The notes beneath the pieces are model-generated. The model was not told the DNA's origin, searched no databases, and was given only the letters and a program-made list of their open reading frames with translations. Shown here piece after piece: positions 1-10,400 of a stretch of DNA of 64,000 nt (the first letter of the stretch is position 1; each line of letters starts with the position of its first letter). Source of the DNA: Cladopsammia gracilis (lineage: Eukaryota; Cnidaria; Anthozoa; Scleractinia; Dendrophylliidae); the NCBI GenBank assembly GCA_022457155.1, contig JAJGOT010000002.1, forward strand, positions 3,969,501 to 4,033,500, given 5' to 3'. The position numbers and the translations under genes were made by a program.

Positions 1-140
1 GTTTTAAGGGGAACAGGGAAGCCGCAGTACCCGGAGAACAACCTCCACGGTGCAAGGAGAGAACCAACAACAAACTCAACCCATGTATGACCCTGAATCC
101 GGGAATTGAGGGAGGCGAGTGCCCTAACCACTACCTAACT
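1..140 (-). repeat. tRNA-derived SINE remnant
   Basis: Read on the minus strand this begins 'ggtagtggttagggcactcg', which resembles a tRNA A-box head, followed by 'cccggattcagggtc' and a tail containing 'ctccgggtactgcgg'. That tail resembles a 3' segment shared by many animal LINE/SINE elements. The usual B box between head and tail is mostly deleted. The element runs off the left edge of the window. Confidence 0.5.
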
Positions 141-560
141 CTTAGCCTGCGAGAAGCTCTTGGGCTGAGAGGTTACCCCCCCCCCCGCCCCAACCCCCGA
201 GCTCGAGAGCTTGCTCGCAGACTAACCAGGCCTCGGCTAGCCTGTGTGGCTGGCGTAAACGGAGGGGGGGAGGATGGGAAAAGGGAGAGGTGAAGAAGGG
301 AAGGTGCGCCTGCTCAAAACCGGGCTATTCGCATTACACCCATCGATTTCCTGCATCCGCAAAAATGAACAAAATGGGGTCTATTGCAGGCGTCCTTTCG
401 CACTCCCCCCAGTTTTCCCCTCCCTGACGCCTGTCATGCATCCATGCTCGGCGGGCGCTTTCCTGTCAGTCAGGTTCAGTCTGGGGAAGCGTGCGCTGGC
501 TATGAAAGACCCATGAAAGTTGACTTATACTAAAGATACTTGAAAAAGGCAGATTCCTAT
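141..560. other. GC-rich stretch without a recognisable gene
   Basis: It holds a poly-C run near 177-187 and purine-rich patches. Short open frames here have skewed composition and no recognisable domain. I see no splice or promoter signal I would defend. Confidence 0.4.
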
Positions 561-621
561 CCAAGAATACATCATCGCTGGCCTCCACATAAGGTCGCTC
601 TTCTTCATAAATTTGAATCCT

Positions 622-1242
622 TCATCCACATTTCCAAACATGGAGTAGCCATAGTTTAATTTGTAATCTCTGCAGTGACAAGACAGCATCATTGCAGTTT
701 TTACATTCTGAAGGGAAAACAGTTACTGTACACATTTTATTCTGTGAAATAAGTGGAGATTTACACTTGCTGGAATTGCTGATGGGTGGCGCGGGGATTT
801 CCATTTTTGCAACTTGACTGGTGGATATCTTTTGTTCAGCGGTGCAAAACAGCAACACACTCACGAACTTTTCAATATCTGTATCCCGAACTGTGGATAA
901 CTCTTCGAAATAGTATGTTAGCAAGGTATTTCTAGTTGCCTTTGGCATGGCTGATGGCATCGCCTGCACGATTTTCGCCAACCTGAGGGCATTTGGAACT
1001 TTTGCTTGCAAAAGCCAGAGCACATCCTCTTTAGTGAGCACAGAACACAGATCAGATAAATCTGAGAGGGAGACTTTTCTCAATCTTTCTAAGCCCTCTT
1101 TAATATCGCATCGCTTCCTTTTCCTTTTCCTTTCATTAACACTTGACAGGAACGCTTCCTCGAATGGCGAAGCCATCGCAATTGAAGGATTGCATGCAGA
1201 GGGGGCCATGCTACTCAAGTGTCTTTGTCTATAAAAGTTCAC
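622..1242 (-). pseudogene. Possible N-terminal part of a KDZ-type transposase
   Basis: A 206-codon open frame. A more natural start may be the internal Met of 'MASPFEEAFLSSVNERKRKR', which leads into a basic nuclear-localisation-like run. The middle is leucine-rich and helical. The C-terminal part has paired cysteines ('SSKCKSPL', 'FPSECKNCND'), similar in placement to the cysteine-cluster domains that precede KDZ transposase cores. Below the stop, another frame on the same strand continues coding-like ('YEEERPYVEASDDVFLD'), which suggests a frameshift near 625. No catalytic residues are present. The KDZ link is inference from general layout and from the clearer KDZ copy at 14-15.7 kb. It may instead be an unrelated cnidarian ORF. 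Confidence 0.3.
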
Positions 1243-1244
1243 TA

Positions 1245-2660
1245 TAATTCACATAATTCTCTCATAATATTATATGAAGTAATATGAAAATGACAAATAA
1301 GTCTGTCAAATATGAAGTATTTTTTAAATACTTGCATGCAATCCTGGAGATAAATGTGCAATTGCACGTGGAAATCAAAACGGATGATATAACCAGACGT
1401 TGGGCCGAACCCAGAGAGTAAAAGGGCTAGTTTCATGCCAAGGTGTCAAGGTTTCAAAATAACGGCAACATTGCGACCCCACAGAATCCATGAGCGCCGA
1501 AAAAATGTCTGAAATGAATTTTAACGTGAATACACCTAGTCAGAAAAGGGCATTTCAAATTTGAACGCAAAAATCAAATAAAAAAAATAACAAACAAACC
1601 CGTCACGACTTTCGTGGTTGCACTGTAACAAACTAAAAAGAAATTGTCTTTTTATTTTGAAATTTATATTCAATATTATTTGAAGTGGTCAGTCAAAAAA
1701 AGTGTCATTCAGTTCACGTTTCTTTTGAAATATTAAATACAAGTCTCAGCAGATTTCTTTTTTAAACTTTAAAAAGTTTATCCATGAATCCATGAAAACC
1801 AGCTACACGAAATTCAAGTACCTTTTCACAAAATATTATTTACATTTTGACTAGAGTTTCTTCATAGCTGACCTCGCTATATTATTAAGTGTCACGCAGT
1901 ATTTGAGCAAAGCCAAGGAACCTTACGGTATAAGAAGAGAGTGGTCACTCGCACCAGAAATACACAAAATGGCTGCCGAGAAGGAAGCTTCCTGGAACTT
2001 CGAATTCATTTGTACATCAATGCTGGGCGATTAATTCTTTCTTGCCAACTTTGGAACTTACACTGAACTTAATCAGAATCTAAAAGTAAGAGGAAAAGCA
2101 GTTTAGAAGAATTTTCGAGTAGCGCAGGTATCTTATGTTAAAGGAAGTTTAAAATACATTTTGTTACTCGCGTGAATTTATTGTCAATATGAATGCTTGA
2201 TTAACTTTTTGTTTGTACTATCATTAGATCTGAACACGGGCCCAACATTCAGCTAGCCATGTGTGTTGTATGCGTTTTTTTATTTGAGAATAATTTGTTG
2301 TGTTCGTTCAGTAATAAGAATCTCGTTGACTTTATTGTGTATATAAGAAACAAGCCACGCAAGTTAGCCTGAGAAAAAGTTGCTTTTGTGAGCTTCTTTG
2401 CACTTTGAATCTACTGCACATATTGCAGCTAGGTCACGCCTTGTGTTGTGTGCATTATCAAAACCATTGGTTTCACATTTATTTCGGAAAGTTGTGTTAA
2501 CATTTTCTAAATTACATGCGAACAGTTACCCTGGGTCAGGGGGGAACTCCATCATTAGGGTGCTGATCGGAGATGTTCTAAAGACCCTAGAAGGCACCAG
2601 AATCTCGTTTGATAGGCGTGGCTTAAATGAATTTTCCCCAAAGAGGTAACAATTTTAAAC
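1245..2660. other. AT-rich stretch, no gene seen
   Basis: Short open frames only, none with recognisable motifs. Composition is AT-rich with A/T runs. Confidence 0.4.
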
Positions 2661-2661
2661 A

Positions 2662-2694
2662 ACACAAGCAATATATTCTGTATATTGCTTGTGT
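2662..2694. repeat. Perfect 14-bp inverted repeat
   Basis: 'acacaagcaatata' is followed by the 5-nt spacer 'ttctg' and then the exact reverse complement of the first arm. It lies in non-coding sequence with no T-run that would suggest a terminator. It may be the core of a small decayed palindromic MITE. Confidence 0.7.
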
Positions 2695-2952
2695 GTAGGC
2701 ATTCTTTCTTTAACATATAGTTGTAAAATAATGAGTAAATAAAGCTTATTCTTACCTAAAAGGTTCCGTGATAATTCTAACCATGGTAATTTCAGATTGC
2801 AGCATCCTAATTGGCACTAAATTTTGATCTCTAACAGGTATAATGAGGATCCCTGTCATTTTCATATTGTTATATGGATGCCAGGGGCATTTTATTGTCG
2901 TACATGTGCTACACAGGCATTTTATCAATTTTCCATTCTCATGCTCTGGAAT

Positions 2953-3141
2953 CAGGGCCGTACCTAGAGTTTTTTGTCTGCGGGGACAAACTATGCACAC
3001 CTTCACCTTCCTGTATACAGGCAGGGTTTTTTAGTTGGACGTTTTGTTTTCACCCCTACACAGAAGGTTGCCATTTAGTTTTCCTGGCGGGGGCAACTGC
3101 CCCCCCTCCCCTTCCCCTACCCCCCGCTTTGTACGTCCCTG
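2953..3141. mobile_element. Non-autonomous hAT-like MITE, 189 bp
   Basis: The ends are inverted repeats: 'cagggccgtacctag' on the left, and the reverse complement of the right end reads 'cagggacgtacaaagc'. A 5-bp direct repeat GGAAT flanks the element (2948-2952 and 3142-3146). CAGGG termini are typical of hAT elements. A 5-bp duplication is unusual for hAT (normally 8 bp) but is reported for the hAT5 group. The interior is C/T-rich and non-coding, and short frames across it are spurious. Confidence 0.75.
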
Positions 3142-3306
3142 GGAATTTGACTGTCCACTCAGGCGCATAGTGCTGAGTTGGCTTGATCATCTCATCCAAT
3201 TGTCGAATTGTTTTATTTAAAAACGACTACAAAATATCGAAACATATTGCTATTTTCTTTAATTTGTAAAATACAACGGACTGATGATGTAGAAGCGACT
3301 TCCGAT

Positions 3307-3345
3307 TTAGCCGTGGTATAACGGCTCATATACCATGGTGGCTAA
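3307..3345. repeat. Imperfect inverted repeat (palindromic element end)
   Basis: 'ttagccgtggtat' and 'ataccatggtggctaa' are nearly complementary around a 10-nt centre, forming a stem-loop. It could be the end of a degraded palindromic MITE extending to about 3410, where I found no matching arm. Confidence 0.5.
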
Positions 3346-3361
3346 GCCAATCAAAACTCTC

Positions 3362-3395
<34 letters not shown>

Positions 3396-4497
3396 TGTTA
3401 TTTACACCCTGATTGAATGATAAGTCTGGACATTAAAGACCACATTTCAATAAAAAGTAACCAATAAGCCAGAAATTATTGTTTAACAGAAAGGTTGGAA
3501 AGGACTAATAAAGGTGGGCTAGGCTTGTAGCATGGCTGAACCCTGTTGTTAATTATATGTGATTGACTGTCAGTAAAGTGAAGGTGTTTACAGCTGTTAC
3601 CATTAACACGTGACTCACTGCTCTTTGTCCCAGGAAGTTAAACTTGAGTTTGGTGGACGTAAATCAAAGGAAAGCCGTTAATTTTCAAAACAACCAAATT
3701 TGAGATTTCATTTGACATGATAAGAATTTTGACACTGCATCCAGGGGCAGCTTTATGGTTGTAATCCGCCTACTATTTCATGTATCACTGAGTTTCAAAT
3801 TATCATTTGTTAAATTAAGGTCATTTTGAACTGGCTTGGAAATCAATGTTGATTAAGTTGTAATTGTTTTGGTCGATCTTTTAGTTCTGTTTGCTTGAAA
3901 TCTTGCCAGAATCCAAGATATTTTTAATGTTTTTTCTTTGATCGATGGCCACTAAAACTCAGCTTTATCCACCTCTTTTGGATCGTGTTTTATTGGCAAC
4001 CACTGTAACGATGGTCTGATTATTTGTTTGGGAACAAAGAGGAATGTTAAGGAAATTTGTGATGTTCGTTTGGACTTTAGGACAAGTGCTATCCCACTAG
4101 GTGCCCTGCCACAACTGTCACTGCCAGTGACTCACTAATGAACGTGTGCAAGGATGGGTGGGTAGTGTGTCTAAAGAAAGAAGCCCTCTGCTAACAGTGC
4201 TTAAGATAAAGATGATTTATTCAACTCAGCTCAGTTTTACATGAGATATAGGTAAAATTTGCATAGGCAACTAAACACAAATACAGCTAAGGAATAAAAG
4301 AAAAATGTAACAAAAATAGAGAGATGGAGCTTAAAGGGCAATCTAACTGTAAACAAAAACATATTCCAGTCCCTCCCCCCCATGTTTCCTTATATACACA
4401 CTTTCACTGAAAACTGTCCAACTTGAATACAAAATTAGGATGGTACTTAACCTGTAAAATAGATTTGGACAAATAGACTATAGACTTTTGACTATAT
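3346..4497. other. Non-coding stretch, no gene seen
   Basis: No open frame of note on either strand, and no repeat that I could pair. Confidence 0.4.
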
Positions 4498-4500
4498 TTA

Positions 4501-4735
4501 AGCCCCATTCACACCAACGGTTAAACATGTTTAAATGTTGTTTAATTAACTTTGTTTTTAGCCTCTATCTTGAACGATTTTAAATGTATATGACTCAAAC
4601 TACCTGGAATAGTATTAAAAGATAGTATAAATTTCACTCCAATTATTACAAGAGGCTAGAAGGTACTTTTCTAAACCTGTTTTAAACTAAACAACATAAT
4701 TTGAAAAATGTTTAAGTGTTGGTGTGAACGAGGCA
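4501..4735. mobile_element. Harbinger-type MITE, 235 bp
   Basis: The left end 'agccccattcacaccaac' and the reverse complement of the right end 'tgcctcgttcacaccaac' form an inverted repeat of about 30 bp. The 3-bp duplication TTA is present on both sides (4498-4500 and 4736-4738). A 3-bp TWA target duplication with such a terminus is the PIF/Harbinger signature. The interior is AT-rich and non-coding. Full Harbinger transposases elsewhere in the window could represent the enzyme class that mobilised it. Confidence 0.75.
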
Positions 4736-4739
4736 TTAG

Positions 4740-5339
4740 ACAATGACTGTTTAATTTTGTTTCCAGGTTTTGTGAAATCACTCTAATGAAATTAAGAAAA
4801 ATTAATTAGGAAAGTATATGACTAGTATATTGAAAATGTATTTTATGCCTTTCTCCCCTCCCCAGACTAGGGACTTACAAACTAGTGGGCTGCATACCCG
4901 CGCTCGTTTACTGGGCACTCGAATAAAGACAGACAATTCCAGATGGAGTAAAATGGCTAAGGGAAAAGACCCAAAAGCCGATTTAATCATTAAAACTTTC
5001 TTGAATTAATTACAAAAAACAATTGGCTCTAGAAATGGTGTTGAGCCCAGTAAAGGTGAGGGCACAAAAATGCCTAATAAACTAAACTAATATACCACAA
5101 GGAAACAAAGCGGACAGGAAAAGTGGAGGAGGAGGGACGTGAAAACAACAAAATAACAAAATAAGAAAGTTCTGAAAACATAACAATAATGGCCAGTTAT
5201 TACAAACATACAAATTATTACAAGCTAAAAATAACATGAACCAATCAGTTCAGAAATCAATAGCACAGAGGGGGATTCCCCAACATTTAAGAAATGAAAT
5301 AAAATAAAATGGTCTACAACCCGAACAAGTTATGCCTGT
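4740..5339. other. Non-coding stretch left of the DIRS element
   Basis: No gene seen. Part may be the 3' terminal region of the DIRS element, whose left boundary I could not fix. Confidence 0.35.
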
Positions 5340-5352
5340 CAATACAGAGAAA

Positions 5353-5604
5353 GGAGACAGCTGCCCTTGCCAATCTGTTCCCCCAACCCTGAATACTTAC
5401 TTGATAAGCAAACTATATAAAGGTAGAAAGTACAGGATAGCTGCAAAATGTTAACATGGAGAATGGGGAACTGCTGCCCTTGCTAATCAGAACCCCTAAC
5501 TCCCTGAAAGGTTCAGCAACCAAAAGGTGATGAGACTGCTGCCCTTGCTAATCAGTCCCATCACCCTTCAGTAAACTGCACATGGCTTCCCCTGCAAGCC
5601 ATGT
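5353..5604. repeat. Series of four hairpins near the DIRS 3' end
   Basis: Three units share the loop 'ctgcccttgc(t/c)aat' but have different stems: about 5353-5383 (imperfect), 5465-5496 (imperfect) and 5526-5565 (13-bp stem, GGTGATGAGACTG against CAGTCCCATCACC, one mismatch). A fourth, 5580-5604, is a perfect 8-bp stem ACATGGCT/AGCCATGT with a different loop. Constant loops on changing stems suggest a selected structure in the element's RNA or single-stranded DNA. Confidence 0.65.
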
Positions 5605-6115
5605 ATCTACTAATAAGCTAAGACATAAGTGAAGGTATCCTAATATACTAAAGGAAGGCATTGGACTTCCAATGATCCAAAGCTCTGATCTGAGCATCAG
5701 ACATTCCCTGTTCTGCAGTAAATGAAGCAGTGCCGATGCGAAAACTATGACCCTTGTAGCGTGTGGAGTCAAGCCCGCAAGCCTTCAATTAAAGAGAAAG
5801 CAGTTCTGGAAAATTGGTCCTTGAAACTGGGCTATTATCCAAATTAAGGAAAAGTGGACCTGGCCGGTTTCCCCGTAGTGATAAGTAACCCATTAGCAAT
5901 TGTACCGGACAACAAGAATTATGACGATGCAAAATTATAGAGAATGGACGCTGATTATAGCTATGTTTAAAATTGACAAAAGTGAGTTTCAGAGCCACCA
6001 CACGCTTCGAGGAATCTACTAATTTAACCAACTGATGAACCTGCAACGGGACACTCGCATCTTTAGGTGAATTGTAGGTTATCTCCCCAATTCGAAGGTG
6101 CATTGGGAATGCCAA
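5600..6115 (-). pseudogene. Tyrosine recombinase fragment of the DIRS element
   Basis: The upstream frame (6115-5789) encodes a DIRS-type recombinase middle segment including 'LRIGEITYNSPKDASVPL' and a basic beta-rich stretch. A frameshift near 5785 leads into the catalytic box 'STRYKGHSFRIGTASF', which carries the H-x-x-R motif, and then 'SDAQIRALDHWKSNAFL'. The next codon is a stop, followed by 'YIR', where the nucleophilic tyrosine normally sits. The family cuts and rejoins a circular DNA intermediate to integrate it. This copy is inactive because of the frameshift and the stop just before the tyrosine. Confidence 0.85.
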
Positions 6116-6212
6116 GGTACGTACAAAGTGACAAAAATAAATCTAACTCAGAGTTGCACTGAAGGAGCAACTAAAAGGTAGTCAGCAAGGAGATGCAAAA
6201 TATAATAAATTT

Positions 6213-7033
6213 TTAACTTATTATGAGCAACCCACTCCACTGCTGTGCTGAAAGTTCAAAAGTTAAGCAAGACGAAGAACAGCCCATAGGCATGCAACGA
6301 TCATAGTAGTATAGCCCCCTCCACTGCATCCCAAGGAGACTATAATCATTAGGGTGAATCGGAATAATTCCAAAGGCATTTTTTATATCTGTCTTTGCCA
6401 AAAAGCAGCCGGGGCCAGCACACTGGTATGCTCTGGGGGTATACCATCATTAACAGATGACCCCTTCGGAAAAAATAAATGGTGAATTAGGCGAAATTCG
6501 CCTGGCACTTTCTTTGGTACCCAGAATGTGGACAGTGGAGGAGACTGAAAGGGCCCTGCCAGCCGTTGAGCATCAAGTTTTTTTTTGATTTTTGCGTCAA
6601 CTGCTATCGGATTCTCTAGGGTCGACAACAAATTATTTGCATTGCGCGATTGACGCTCACCTTGGAAGTGAATTGGAAAGCCGTGAGTAAAATCTGATAT
6701 CAGAAATTCAACAGTGGAATGGGTGTACCCATCAAGCAAAAATGTTAATCTCTCAACTTTTACTGTATTTGGCAGGTTGGGGGGACTGGGACTTGGCAGG
6801 TTGGGCTGAAAACCGAATGTTTTGGCTGGGCCATGAAAATTACATTTGGAAACAGGATGTGACCCCTCACACTTATAGCACAGGTGTTTGTATGAACAGC
6901 CCGGGACACATTTACGCCCCTCATGGAACCGGAAACAGTAGCCTTTAGGGGTGGTATCAACCTTACCCGGTAACCGCCCCGTAGACATTGGTTGGAACGA
7001 TGTAACCTGGTGACTTAAGCCACAGTTCATCAT
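6213..7033 (-). pseudogene. DIRS gag C-terminus and reverse transcriptase fragment
   Basis: The frame 7033-6383 opens with a cysteine/histidine-rich patch ('GYCFRFHEGRKC', 'HLCYKCEGSHPVSKC'), typical of the end of DIRS gag, and runs into the RT fingers ('FWVPKKVPGEFRLIHHL'). After a frame change the next segment (6401-6213) has 'KTDIKNAF', carrying the first catalytic aspartate, and 'PMGCSSSCLTFE'. The sequence stops before the YxDD box, so the catalytic pair and RNase H are absent. The frame change and truncation make it non-functional. Confidence 0.88.
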
Positions 7034-7954
7034 GAATCCGATCCCAGGGAAGGGCTGAATGATGGGCCTGCCTCAAAAAACGGAAATTTTCATCATAATA
7101 TTTTCAGTTATGGCCCCTACCAGCCAAGTCCTGAATAGTTATGCAATAATTTGTGAGGGCGGTGGCCTCATGCGGGAATGGCTTGATGTAAATACCCACA
7201 AATATGTGAAAACAAGTTAGCCAAGATTCAATAGATGTAATCTTTTTAGTCTCAGCTATTGGCTCAATGCAGAGAGGGAAGTGGACCACTCTCTGCTTTC
7301 TTAACAGTTAACTGGTATCGGTTTTCTAAAACCAGGTTAGCAAGAAGAGAGCCAAAGTCAATGAACCTGTCCTTCCAGATTTTTCCCCGTAATTTTTCAG
7401 TGACACGGGCATCGACGGGTAAATTGAAAACACTGACCTGGTACCAGTGATGCTCCTTCGTATGTTGAGGGAACCAGACCCGTCACGGCAGCTGAAACAT
7501 TGGCCAAACTTCCTTGTACCACTGTAGCCGCAATGAGGTCAGTAGCCTCAGTAGCCTCAGTAGGAGAAGAAGGACTGCCCATTGCTTTTACTGGAACCTC
7601 ATGAAGGGCTGATGGTAATGTGGGAGGGAGACTTGCGGGTTGCTCTGCTGGGGATAAGCGATGGGACACCTCGTCGGCTACTCTAGTGATCTGGGGGGAC
7701 AGCAGGGTCTCCTGTTGAGACGGTTCCTCTGTTAGTGATGTGCTGGGGGGCTCCTGGGAAGTAGCAACCAGGTTGTCTGAAGCTTGCACGGGTGCGCGTG
7801 CTTGTCTCGTTCTCCTCGTCAAGGCAGGTAGGCTTTGCGAGGCAATGCTGCTGGCATGAACACTTGCTCGGAGGCTGGCACGTTTTGGAGCTCCAGCTGA
7901 TGCCCTACAGGCGCGACCACCAGACCTGACTTTAGGCATGACAAAAAACTGCAA
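7034..7954 (-). pseudogene. DIRS gag-like N-terminal region
   Basis: The first frame (start codon near 7939, 'MPKVRSGG') is rich in Ala, Arg, Ser and Pro, as in cnidarian DIRS gag proteins. Near 7400-7450 the frame is lost. The next coding piece (7289-7104, 'IEPIAETKKITSIESWLTCF', then 'TIQDLAGRGHNW') continues the same protein into the downstream zinc-binding patch at 6.9 kb. The same gag type recurs at 48.4-49.6 kb. Gag is thought to package the element RNA. At least two frame disruptions are visible. Confidence 0.75.
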
Positions 7955-9858
7955 CGGGCCTGGCCTCCTCGGTGTGTGTCATATGTTTATGTACCATTCT
8001 CTTTTCCTTGTCGGATCAATCTACTGTTGTTGTTGCCGCCATCTTGCGTAACCTTGTCGATGTCACTCTGATGTCTAGGCCCATGTTCGCTTTTTCCCAG
8101 AACTCCATAATGCGTCTTCCAATTTTTCCCTTAGGGAACGCATGACCTGACTCAGCCAAAAAGAGTTCCTCGTCAGGATGTTCAAAGATGCTTTGTACGT
8201 GCTCAACATACACTTGCATTTTTTTGGCCAATGCTTTCGACATTGAAATAGGCGCTGGTCCGGAGGTGGCAGTTTTGTGTTGAGGGGCATAGATTGTTTT
8301 TGTCTGTCTCAGTGTCTAATTCTGCATCGTTGTAGTCCTCTAAGGTCATGGTCCCCAAGGGACCGGGACGCTGGCCGTTTTGCATGCCTAAACTTGCGAT
8401 GAGATAATCTCTGACAACACAGTACTGCGGCATGGAAAGGGATACAGTCGGGGCCATTTGAAGGAACCGTATGGCATCTTTGGCTGGCTTTTTACTGTTG
8501 ATATCTGACATCCTCTGGAACTAAACGACTTCTCATTTCAGATAGTTGTCTTCTCCACTCATCCGTCTTATAGTTCTTCCTTACTACAGGCTGCAACGTT
8601 TATTACTCGCTGCATGGACTGGGCCATGGCCTCATCTACTCTGAATTCTGTGTCCTTCCCGAGCTGTTGGTCTACCACGAATTTAAAGAACTTCTCCAGG
8701 GACGTCAACTATGAAACAATTGTACCTGGGCGTTTCTTTTTGTTGTCCAGAAATGGCTTTTTCCTTGCTGTCCGTTATGCAATCTATTGTGTCGTTTGCG
8801 GGGTCGATTTCACTTTACAAAATATAGATTTGCCGTGTGTGTTGTTCGGCATTTCTGTTGGACAGGGCTTTCCTTTCTAGGCGCTTTAGATGGTTGTTAA
8901 AGCCAATTAGCCATTTGTGACGGTTGGTGGTTGCCTTCTGCGATGTCAGTATTTCATTCAGTGTCTCCAAGTTGTAATCTTGCTTTTCACGGGCTTCATC
9001 ATCGTCACTGTCACTGACGCCGTCTTCTCCGTTATCCTGGTCATCGTTGTTCGTGTCATTTTCACTGTTTTTGTGATTGTCATTGTCCTCATCATTTTCG
9101 CTGTTTTCTTGGTCGTCACTGTCATCGTCACTGTTTTCTTGGTCGTCACTATCATCATCACTGTTTTCTTGGTCGTCACTGTCATTTTGATTATCATCGT
9201 CATCACTCTCTTTGTCGTCGCCCTCATTGTTGCCTTCACTTTCTTAGTCTCTTGCTTCGGTGGTTTTCAATAGATCTTGTTTTCCACAATAAGCATCGGT
9301 CGCATCTTTGACTCTTTGGTAGAGAGATTTGCCAACAAAAAGAGTTGGCTTTGGCGTAGGCAGAACGATGTCACTGCTGCTATTGCTATTGCTACTTCCG
9401 GATGGTTTGAACGAATCATCAGACTCCCCCGTTGGATTGAATGTCGGCTGTCCTGAGAGATGTGAAAACATCAGATTTTACCAATCTGTCGATGGGATGG
9501 TGTGGTCTTCTTGATGTGGCCCAATTCTTTTCTGCCTTCATAGGGAAGCACCATTTGGTTGTATCTCTTGAATTCGTGGGAGTGGTTTTCGATGCTGTGT
9601 TTATTCACAAAGTGTGCCGGCATATACACAGTTACCAATTGCAGACGGGACAGCGGTAGAGACGCCTTCTTGTTTTGACTAGTTTTTCGTTCTTCGTGTA
9701 TATTTCAGTTCGGTGGGTGGCATCACCATTGTCAGCAAACTGTACTAGGGCAGTTATCCGGTCGTTGGATATTTCACCCTTCTTTACATGAATTTGCAGA
9801 TGTCACGCCAGGAACATTTGGTCGTTTTTGCAGAGTGGGCACTTTCAGATTTTGTAGT

Positions 9859-10140
9859 GGGAGGCACGGTGGTCTAGTGGTTAGCGCGTCGTGGTTCGAG
9901 CCTAGTCTCTGCCGTCGTGTTGTTTCCTTAGACAAGAAACTTTACTCGACACTGCCTCTCTCCACCCAGGTGTATAAATGGGTACCAGCAACAAAATGCT
10001 GGGGGTAACCCTGCGATGGACTAGCATCCCATCCAGGGGGGAGTAGCAATATTCCTAGTTGCTTCATGCTATGGAAACTGGGTTAAGCTTGGCCGTGTGG
10101 GCCATCGTGCCCCGAGTGCGACTTTACCTTTACCTTATCT
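9859..10140 (+). mobile_element. tRNA-derived SINE inserted in the recombinase gene
   Basis: The head has a Pol III A box in 'ggtggtctagtgg' (9868-9880) and a B box 'ggttcgagcc' (9893-9902). The boxes are too close, so the anticodon region has been deleted. The body contains 'ctctctccacccaggtgtat' and 'gatggactagcatcccatcc', and ends with a short 'tttaccttta' tail. It separates two blocks of the minus-strand recombinase gene that otherwise read as one protein, so it is an insertion. I could not fix a target duplication. Confidence 0.8.
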
Positions 10141-10141
10141 T

Positions 10142-10400
10142 TTTTTGGCCGGCGTTGCTTTTGCGGATGTTGACGTTACTGTTTCTGGTGCAGATGTTGA
10201 TGGCGTAGACGTTGCTGTTGCAGATGTTGCTGGTGCAGACGTTGCTGGCGTAGACGTAGATGTTGCTGGTGCAGATGTTGCTGGCGTAGACGTTGCTGTT
10301 GCTGTTGCTGGTGCAGATGTTGCTGGCGTAGACATTGCTGTTGCAGATGTTGCTGGTGCAGACGTTGCTGGCATAGACGTTGCTGTTGCTTGTGCAGACG
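10142..10400. repeat. Minisatellite, 15-30 bp units, within the recombinase gene
   Basis: Units of 'gttgctggtgcagac' and 'gttgctggcgtagac' alternate with shortened variants. On the minus strand they encode a repeat of Ala, Pro, Thr and Ser ('TSAPATS'/'STPATSAPAT') that stays open, so the repeat expanded in frame as a low-complexity linker. Confidence 0.8.

Larger units (their letters stand above)
5340..7960 (-). mobile_element. DIRS-like retrotransposon, internally deleted
   Basis: On the minus strand the order is gag, reverse transcriptase, tyrosine recombinase, which is the DIRS arrangement. Only about 100 bp separate the RT fingers/palm segment from the recombinase, so the second half of RT, RNase H and the N-terminal recombinase region are missing. 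The 3' end carries hairpins at 5353-5604. The 5' end begins inside the last codons of another YR gene, so this copy appears to have inserted there. Terminal inverted repeats were not identified. Confidence 0.8.

Noticed and set aside
947..1234. 95-codon plus-strand open frame
   Set aside because: Antisense shadow of the longer minus-strand frame at 622-1242.
2398..2649. 83-codon plus-strand open frame
   Set aside because: No motif, no splice context and ordinary composition; chance frame.
2843..3220. Overlapping plus-strand frames with Pro-rich ends
   Set aside because: They run through the hAT-like MITE and its C-rich interior.
8917..9273. Plus-strand 118-codon open frame, hydrophobic Val/Ile-rich
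   Set aside because: It is the antisense of the acidic Asp/Glu/Asn-rich run of the minus-strand recombinase gene; the composition is a by-product of that low-complexity repeat.
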